Source of the DNA: Saprospiraceae bacterium
Lineage (GTDB): Bacteria > Bacteroidota > Bacteroidia > Chitinophagales > Saprospiraceae
DNA length: 58,025 nt
Assembly (NCBI GenBank): GCA_013360405.1
Contig: JABWBR010000066.1
Span: 1-58,025, forward strand
Reading direction: 5' to 3'
The notes beneath the pieces are model-generated. The model saw nothing but the letters and a program-made list of their open reading frames with translations, did no database searches and was not told the origin of the DNA. This document shows, piece after piece, positions 52,861 through 58,025 of this stretch. Position 1 is the first letter of the stretch. Each line of letters opens with the position of its first letter. The position numbers were made by a program, and so were the translations under genes.

Positions 52861-53018
52861 GTCCTAAATATATTTCTGTTATTCTTTTTTTTGTAAAAAA
52901 TTGATTATCAAAATTTAATTTAATAAAAATAAACACATTATCATTATGAATGTCGAATTTTGTTGTTGTCTGTTGCAGGTTATTGTTGAATTTTTGTAGC
53001 AGAAAATCATGAACAATT

Positions 53019-55922
53019 ATGAAAACAAGCTCTTATCTCTTAGCTACGTTGTTTTTACTGGCGCTCTCGCTTTCCACCCACGCACAGGGCTGGGAGCGCA
53101 CCTACCCGCACCCGACGGGCAGATCAGCCTCCTATGACGTGCTTAATACCGCTGACGGCGGCTTCCTGCTGGGCGGTGAAGTGGATTACCCCACCGGCGC
53201 TACCCGCCACTACGTCAGACTGATCAAAACCGACGCCAACGGCCAATCGCAATGGGAACAAGTCTATTACGACAACGAAATTCGCAATGACCGCCTCCTG
53301 GGCATGGCCGCCACTCCCGACGGGGGGTATATGCTCGGTATTGGCTCAAACGCAGCTAACTCACCGGGCTCAAACGGCGACCTGGGGCTGATCAAGGTGA
53401 ATTCTCAGGGCGATACGCTCTGGACGCGTTATTATAACGTGCCTACGCTTACGGCTACCCCCAACGCCTATGTTACCAGCGGCGCATTTACAGCTACCCC
53501 CGACGGCGGTTACCTGTTGGCTACGGCCGGCTATGTACAGCAAACCAACTCAGGCCCCGTTTTTATAAAAACCGATGCCGATGGGAATATAGAGTGGGTA
53601 CAAAATTATATGACGGCCGGTAGCCCGAATACCTACCAACAAATTCACGGCCTGGTAGCTTTGCCCGATGGTTACGCCGCCACAGGCAACAAAGGCGCAA
53701 GTATGTTGCTCATCAGAACCGACCTCGACGGCGTTATTTTATGGCAGCAGGAATATATGCTAACCACTTCCGCTGTGGGGTATGACCTTTGCGCCACTAC
53801 CGACGGCGGCTTCCTCATCGGCGGCGGCGCCTCGGGGTTTGCCGGCTTCGGCGCTACGGTGATCAAAACCGATGGAGACGGCAACCAGCTATGGACACAA
53901 GGCGTGGGTAGCGGCATCGGCAATGTAGTATCGGTAGAACCCTCACCCGGACAAGGCTATATTCTGGCCGGCTCGCTCACCAATTTCTGGCAATCCAGCG
54001 GCGGCGCTTTCCTGACTTTAATCGACGAGGATGGCAATATCGTTTGGGAACGCCTGTTTCCCAATACGGGAACACCGGGAACCACTGTGCAGGGCTTTCA
54101 ACTCGGCAGGGCTATCCCAAGGGGTAATACCGGCTATGTACTGGCCGGTGTAGAGCAAAACGATATGTACATGGCCCTCACCGACAACCTGGGTTATTCG
54201 ATATCGCACTGGATTATGGGCAACGTGTACCAATCTACTACCTGCCTGACGGATGATATTATCCGCACGATGCCGGGATGGGTGGTGCAAATCACTTCGG
54301 CTACCGGTAATGTACAATATACGACCACCGACGACGACGGCAACTACCGCATCCTGGTGGATACCGGCGCCTATACGCTGGTGACTATCCCGCCGAGCCA
54401 GCTTTGGCAGCAATGCGGCGTGTATACGATCAATGCCGAAAATTTTTACGATACTTCTTACCAAAATATTCAGGTAATAGCATTGGCCAATTGCCCCTCG
54501 CTGGCAGTAGACGTGGCATCTCCCATTTTGCGCCGCTGCGTAAACAACAACTACTATATCCGCTATTGCAATAACGGCTCAGAACCAGCCCAGGATGCGT
54601 CGATTACGGTCACCCTCGATCCGTTCCTGAGCATCACCTCCTCTTCGGTTCCGTATACCGATCTGGGCAATGACGTGTATGAGTTTGTCATCGGCGATCT
54701 GGACGTATTCGAATGCGGGCAGATCCAATTAGCGCTATACCTCGAATGCACCAATGCCACTGTAGTCGGGCAGTCGCATTGTGTGACGGCCCATATCTAC
54801 CCGGATACCGTTTGCCTGCCAACCCCCAACGCGCCGTTTATTGACGTCAACGGCATTTGCAATGGCAACCTGGTGCGTTTTACCCTCCAGAATATCGGCG
54901 ATACCGATATGGGGCAAACCCAGGGATATTACGTGGTGATTGAAGACGATGTAATGTACATGCAGCAGACGCCTTACAACCTCGACAGCGGAGAATCGAT
55001 TAACGTAGACTTGCCCGCCAACGGCTCTACTTACCGGCTCGAAACGCAGCTAAGCCCAGGCAACTCTACTTTCACCGGACAAGAGGTGAGCGCTACCGTA
55101 GAAGGCTGTGGGGTAAATGCTACTGACGTTTTTAGCACAGGTTTCACCAACTTATTCCCGCTCAACGACAATACGCCGTTTGAAGATGTCGACTGCCGCG
55201 TGAGTGTGGGCAGCTACGACCCCAACGACAAGCAGGCCGTGCCCGTGGGCTATGGCGATCCACACTACGTAAAACCCAACGTGCCCATCGAATACCTGAT
55301 CCGCTTCCAGAATACCGGTACCGACACGGCCTTTCAGGTAGTAGTACGCGACACGCTGTCGCCCTGGCTCGACCCGGCCACCGTGCAACCCGGCGCTGCC
55401 AGCCATGCCTACCGCTTTGAACTCGACGGCGAAGGCGTGCTCAACTTTTATTTCGACAATATCCTGCTGCCCGACAGCAATGTCAATGTGGCGGCTTCGC
55501 AGGGATTTGTGAAATTTACGGTATCCCAGGACCGTGACAACCCGATCGGTACGTATTTTGAAAATACCGCTGCTATTTATTTCGACTACAACGCCCCGGT
55601 GATCACTAATACGACGTATCATACGGTGGGCGACAACTTCGTGGTGGTGAGCTACGAACCCGGTCCCGCGCTGGCGGCGTACCAGCTATCGGTATTCCCC
55701 AACCCGGCTACTCACACCGTAGAATTGCGCTTCGACAAACCGGTGACGGCCGAGGAGGGGCAATGGTTGCTTCACGACGCCCGCGGGCAGTTGATTCGCC
55801 AGGGCATCGCCCCGGCTGCAGGCGCCACATTGGATGTATCTGACCTGCCTAAGGGTGTATATTTCCTGCAATGGCGCGTGGAAGGCCGCTTAGTAGCCCG
55901 CGGCAAGGTAATTGTGCAATAG
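53019..55922 (+). CDS. Large T9SS-secreted propeller/DUF11-like protein (paralogue B)
   Basis: This 967-residue protein has a clear signal peptide (MKTSSYLLATLFLLALSLSTHAQ). The opening GWERTYPHPTGRSASYDVLNTADGGFLLGGEVD leads a propeller with repeated TPDGGY, KTDADGN and W positions (to about 395). A regulatory-like beta domain follows (about 400-490, YTTTDDDGNYRILVDTGAY), then DUF11/DUF7619-like domains (about 500-870; VGSYDPNDKQAVPVGYG, AAIYFDYNAPVITN) and a T9SS sorting domain (last ~80, LSVFPNPATHTVEL, ending RGKVIVQ). The order of domains equals that of 48179-51175. Surface-exposed and probably non-enzymatic. Confidence 0.88.
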   Translation: MKTSSYLLATLFLLALSLSTHAQGWERTYPHPTGRSASYDVLNTADGGFLLGGEVDYPTGATRHYVRLIKTDANGQSQWEQVYYDNEIRNDRLLGMAATPDGGYMLGIGSNAANSPGSNGDLGLIKVNSQGDTLWTRYYNVPTLTATPNAYVTSGAFTATPDGGYLLATAGYVQQTNSGPVFIKTDADGNIEWVQNYMTAGSPNTYQQIHGLVALPDGYAATGNKGASMLLIRTDLDGVILWQQEYMLTTSAVGYDLCATTDGGFLIGGGASGFAGFGATVIKTDGDGNQLWTQGVGSGIGNVVSVEPSPGQGYILAGSLTNFWQSSGGAFLTLIDEDGNIVWERLFPNTGTPGTTVQGFQLGRAIPRGNTGYVLAGVEQNDMYMALTDNLGYSISHWIMGNVYQSTTCLTDDIIRTMPGWVVQITSATGNVQYTTTDDDGNYRILVDTGAYTLVTIPPSQLWQQCGVYTINAENFYDTSYQNIQVIALANCPSLAVDVASPILRRCVNNNYYIRYCNNGSEPAQDASITVTLDPFLSITSSSVPYTDLGNDVYEFVIGDLDVFECGQIQLALYLECTNATVVGQSHCVTAHIYPDTVCLPTPNAPFIDVNGICNGNLVRFTLQNIGDTDMGQTQGYYVVIEDDVMYMQQTPYNLDSGESINVDLPANGSTYRLETQLSPGNSTFTGQEVSATVEGCGVNATDVFSTGFTNLFPLNDNTPFEDVDCRVSVGSYDPNDKQAVPVGYGDPHYVKPNVPIEYLIRFQNTGTDTAFQVVVRDTLSPWLDPATVQPGAASHAYRFELDGEGVLNFYFDNILLPDSNVNVAASQGFVKFTVSQDRDNPIGTYFENTAAIYFDYNAPVITNTTYHTVGDNFVVVSYEPGPALAAYQLSVFPNPATHTVELRFDKPVTAEEGQWLLHDARGQLIRQGIAPAAGATLDVSDLPKGVYFLQWRVEGRLVARGKVIVQ

Positions 55923-55953
55923 GCTTTCATTCGGTTTGATAAAATATTGAATA

Positions 55954-55981
55954 GGGGCTGTCCTTGAAAAAGGGCAGCCCC
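55954..55981 (+). terminator. Terminator-like hairpin
   Basis: GGGGCTGTCC (55954-55963) and GGGCAGCCCC (55972-55981) form a 10-bp stem with one G-U pair, 31 nt after the propeller gene's stop codon. Only a short AT-rich tail follows. Confidence 0.7.
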
Positions 55982-56126
55982 TAAATCATCCAAACCCTTG
56001 TGTTTGCTAGAGGTTGGCGTTATTTCACCCGGTCGGATTGCGCCATTTATCTCTCATTTTGCTACCCCGGTAGCGCATAAAAGTTATTTTAATTCAAATA
56101 ATTACACATTAGTGAGTAAAATATCG

Positions 56127-56134
56127 TACCTTTG
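56127..56134 (+). promoter_or_regulatory. Promoter -7 element TACCTTTG
   Basis: TACCTTTG lies 43 nt upstream of the RRM-protein ATG and matches TAnnTTTG exactly. The leader between is AT-rich, as is common for cold-shock-type RNA-binding genes. Confidence 0.6.
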
Positions 56135-56177
56135 TGCATTCTTTTAGTATTAGTTCTTTTACTCTTAATCAGTTTTT

Positions 56178-56555
56178 ATGAACATTTTTGTTGCAAAGTT
56201 AAACTTTGACACACAGGAAGGCGACTTGCAAGAGGCCTTCGAAGCATTTGGCCAGGTTGATTCTGTCAAAATTGTAATGGATCAATTCTCAGGACGTTCT
56301 AAGGGCTTCGGCTTTGTTGAAATGCCGAACGATGACGAGGCACGCAATGCCATCAATGACCTCAACGAATCGGAACTTGACGGACGCACCATTGTGGTGA
56401 AGCAAGCAGAAGACCGTGAAAATCGCGGCGGCGGCGGCAATCGCGGCGGCGGCGGCTATGGCGGAAATCGCGGCGGTGGCGGTGGCTACGGCGGCGGTAA
56501 CCGTGGTGGCGGCGGCTACGGCGGTGGCGGCAATCGCGGCGGTGGAAGATATTAA
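56178..56555 (+). CDS. Glycine-rich RRM RNA-binding protein
   Basis: This is a 125-residue protein. A single RRM (about 1-78) has RNP2 IFVAKL (3-8) and RNP1 SKGFGFVEM. The tail (about 82-125) is an RGG/GYGG low-complexity region rich in NRGGGGYGG units. Such proteins bind single-stranded RNA and act as chaperones in cold or stress responses in Bacteroidota and cyanobacteria; the tail may aid condensation or RNA binding. A strong intrinsic terminator follows at 56575. Confidence 0.95.
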   Translation: MNIFVAKLNFDTQEGDLQEAFEAFGQVDSVKIVMDQFSGRSKGFGFVEMPNDDEARNAINDLNESELDGRTIVVKQAEDRENRGGGGNRGGGGYGGNRGGGGGYGGGNRGGGGYGGGGNRGGGRY

Positions 56556-56574
56556 TATGTCTTAACCGATCATT

Positions 56575-56615
56575 CCGCCTTCGTTGATTCGTTCAGCGAA
56601 GGCGGATTTTTTTTT
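56575..56615 (+). terminator. Rho-independent terminator of the RRM gene
   Basis: CCGCCTTCG (56575-56583) pairs with CGAAGGCGG (56597-56605) and is followed by ATTTTTTTTT. It is 20 nt after the RRM stop codon. Confidence 0.92.
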
Positions 56616-56680
56616 GGCGTATTGATCAATTATTCCTACCTTTTGTAGCGGAGGATGATATATACCATCCGCAACATCTT

Positions 56681-57889
56681 ATGAACGATCAATTTCGCAG
56701 CCAATTCCCTGCATTAGCACGCCTGCACCAGGGCAAATCCCTTTTATATTTCGACGGTCCGGCGGGCACGCAAGTCCCCCAATCTGTCATCGATGCGGTG
56801 TCGGATTATTACAAAACCTGTAACGCCAACACGCACGGGGCTTTTCTGACTACGCACGAGTCGGACGATATGATACACCACACTCGCGAGGCAGTAGCTG
56901 CATTGCTTGGCGCTGAGGGGGGGCATACCATTTCATTTGGTCAGAATATGACTACCCTCAACTTTTCGCTGAGCCGCGCGATAGGGAGGGTATTGCAGCC
57001 CGGCGACGAGGTGCTTATCACCCAACTTGACCACGAAGCCAACCGGGGCCCCTGGCTGGCGCTTCGCGAACAGGGCATTGTGGTGCGCGAGATCAAGCTG
57101 CGTATGGACGGCACGTTGAACCTCGAAGACCTCGAAGCGAAGCTCAACCACCGCACCCGGCTGGTGGCGATGGGGCATGCGTCGAATATTTTCGGCACGG
57201 TGAACGATGTGGCTCATGCGCGCCGGCTTACTTACGAGGTGGGCGCCTGGCTGTTGGTCGATGCGGTGCATTACGCGCCCCACTTCCCCGTCGATGTGCA
57301 GGCGCTGGGATGTGATTTTCTGCTTTGTTCCGCGTATAAATTCTACGGCCCCCATGTGGGCTTGTTGTATTGCAAACCCGGCCTGCTCGATCGCCTGCCC
57401 ACCGACCGGCTGCGCACGGCCTACCAGCACGCGCCCTACAGTATAGAGACCGGCACGCTCAACCACGCCGCTATTGCAGGCGTGAAAGCGGCGATCGAGT
57501 TCATCGCTTCACAGGGCAAAGACGACTCGCTGAGGGAAAGGCTGCTGTCGGCATATGGAATTATCGGCGCACACGAAGCCGCCTTGGCCAAACTTCTCTA
57601 CAGCGGTCTGTCGGCTATTCCGGCTATATCGGTGAAAGGGCCGGGCATTCAGGCGCCGATGCGGGCGCCCACGTTCTCGTTTACTTTTGCCGGCAAACGC
57701 CCCGAGGAGGTGTGCGAACACCTGGCAGCGCGTAATATTTTTGCCTGGGACGGGCATTTCTACGCCATACGCGCTACGGAGGTCATGGGCCTGCTCGAAC
57801 AGGGCGGCGTGACCCGGGTAGGCGTGGTAGCCTACAATACCCGGGAGGAGGTGGAGTTGTTGCTGTCGGCCCTGGATGAGCTGGGATAG
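56681..57889 (+). CDS. Cysteine desulfurase-like class V aminotransferase
   Basis: This is a 402-residue PLP enzyme of the cysteine-desulfurase-like subfamily: YFDGPAGTQVPQSVIDAVSDYY at the start, THESDDMIHHTREAVAALLG, ISFGQNMTTLNFSLSRAIG, ITQLDHEANRGPWL, LVDAVHYAPHFPVDVQALGCDFLLCSAYKFYGPHVGLLY (Schiff-base Lys in SAYKFYGPH) and GTLNHAAIAGV. The His after the acidic PLP-binding region is present. The catalytic-Cys loop of IscS/SufS is not obvious, so sulfur transfer for Fe-S assembly should not be assumed. Confidence 0.92.
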   Translation: MNDQFRSQFPALARLHQGKSLLYFDGPAGTQVPQSVIDAVSDYYKTCNANTHGAFLTTHESDDMIHHTREAVAALLGAEGGHTISFGQNMTTLNFSLSRAIGRVLQPGDEVLITQLDHEANRGPWLALREQGIVVREIKLRMDGTLNLEDLEAKLNHRTRLVAMGHASNIFGTVNDVAHARRLTYEVGAWLLVDAVHYAPHFPVDVQALGCDFLLCSAYKFYGPHVGLLYCKPGLLDRLPTDRLRTAYQHAPYSIETGTLNHAAIAGVKAAIEFIASQGKDDSLRERLLSAYGIIGAHEAALAKLLYSGLSAIPAISVKGPGIQAPMRAPTFSFTFAGKRPEEVCEHLAARNIFAWDGHFYAIRATEVMGLLEQGGVTRVGVVAYNTREEVELLLSALDELG

Positions 57890-57917
57890 GCAGAGAGAGG
57901 AGTGTGAGAGGGTGGGA

Positions 57918-58025
57918 GGGAGAGAGGGGGGGGGATCAGTGATCTCTCACTCTCACCTCGCGGAACCGGGTCGTCAAGTTAAATATTCCTACGGGAGAGA
58001 GGGGGGGGATCAGTGATCTCTCACT
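57918..58025. repeat. Direct repeat of GGGAGAGAG(G)n-ATCAGTGATCTCTCACT
   Basis: A ~34-bp unit (57918-57951) recurs at 57993-58025, where the window ends. The copies differ by one G in the G-run. Each contains the hyphenated palindrome GATCA-G-TGATC, and the GAGAGAG/CTCTC ends can pair. It follows the desulfurase-like gene. The position at the edge means more copies could lie beyond. Confidence 0.8.

Overview
The window reads as a chromosome segment of a Bacteroidota bacterium, most likely of the Saprospiria (Lewinella/Haliscomenobacter-like) side. The reasons are several secreted proteins with type IX secretion (T9SS) C-terminal sorting domains, a PorX-type T9SS regulator, TAnnTTTG promoter elements typical of the phylum, a TonB-dependent receptor, head-GIN (DUF2807) and DUF1684 proteins, and intergenic hairpins built from short tandem repeats. 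The genus is an inference. No rRNA, canonical tRNA, CRISPR array or integrase was seen.

Layout. 1-640: a 14-bp tandem repeat, then a promoter and an odd 168-nt tRNA-like RNA with a very large variable region. 640-20.9 kb: mostly core and envelope genes. These include an Ig-like lipoprotein, a T9SS-exported endonuclease I, a YCII protein, a hybrid sensor kinase with an internal deletion, a kelch protein, a giant VPS10/BNR protein, a DUF486 membrane protein, a GDSL esterase, QueG, small lipoproteins, PorX, an HD phosphohydrolase and a Na/Pi cotransporter.

21.0-29.7 kb is the most interesting region. Every gene lies on the minus strand. In transcription order they are a VapBC-like pair, an FGE-sulfatase-fold protein carrying a DGR variable repeat (VR), an HRDC accessory protein, a DGR reverse transcriptase, the template repeat (TR), a Roc-COR-TIR protein, a TIR gene split by an in-frame TAA, a KGGTGR P-loop ATPase with a TIR-like tail, and a three-helix membrane protein that looks like a pore-type effector. 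I aligned TR and VR by hand over 134 bp. There are 20 mismatches, all at template adenines, and none at the other 103 positions. This is the signature of a diversity-generating retroelement. It appears to be coupled to an NTPase/TIR biological-conflict (immunity-like) cassette, with a cytosolic diversified protein as the candidate sensor.

29.8-46.5 kb: a 13-bp iteron array upstream of a frameshifted TonB-dependent receptor, an AAA/DUF4143 ATPase, a thioredoxin-MsrA-like secreted protein, an AT-rich type II restriction-modification island (methyltransferase converging on a C-protein plus endonuclease operon), a DUF1684 protein, a second VapBC pair, a secreted zinc metalloprotease, a cyclophilin, an NPP-type phosphodiesterase, a TonB-C/TPR protein and a DUF2807 protein.

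46.6-55.9 kb: two paralogous divergent gene pairs, each a 469-residue helical-repeat protein facing a roughly 1000-residue T9SS-secreted propeller protein. The window closes with a glycine-rich RRM protein, a cysteine-desulfurase-like enzyme and GA/GT-rich direct repeats.
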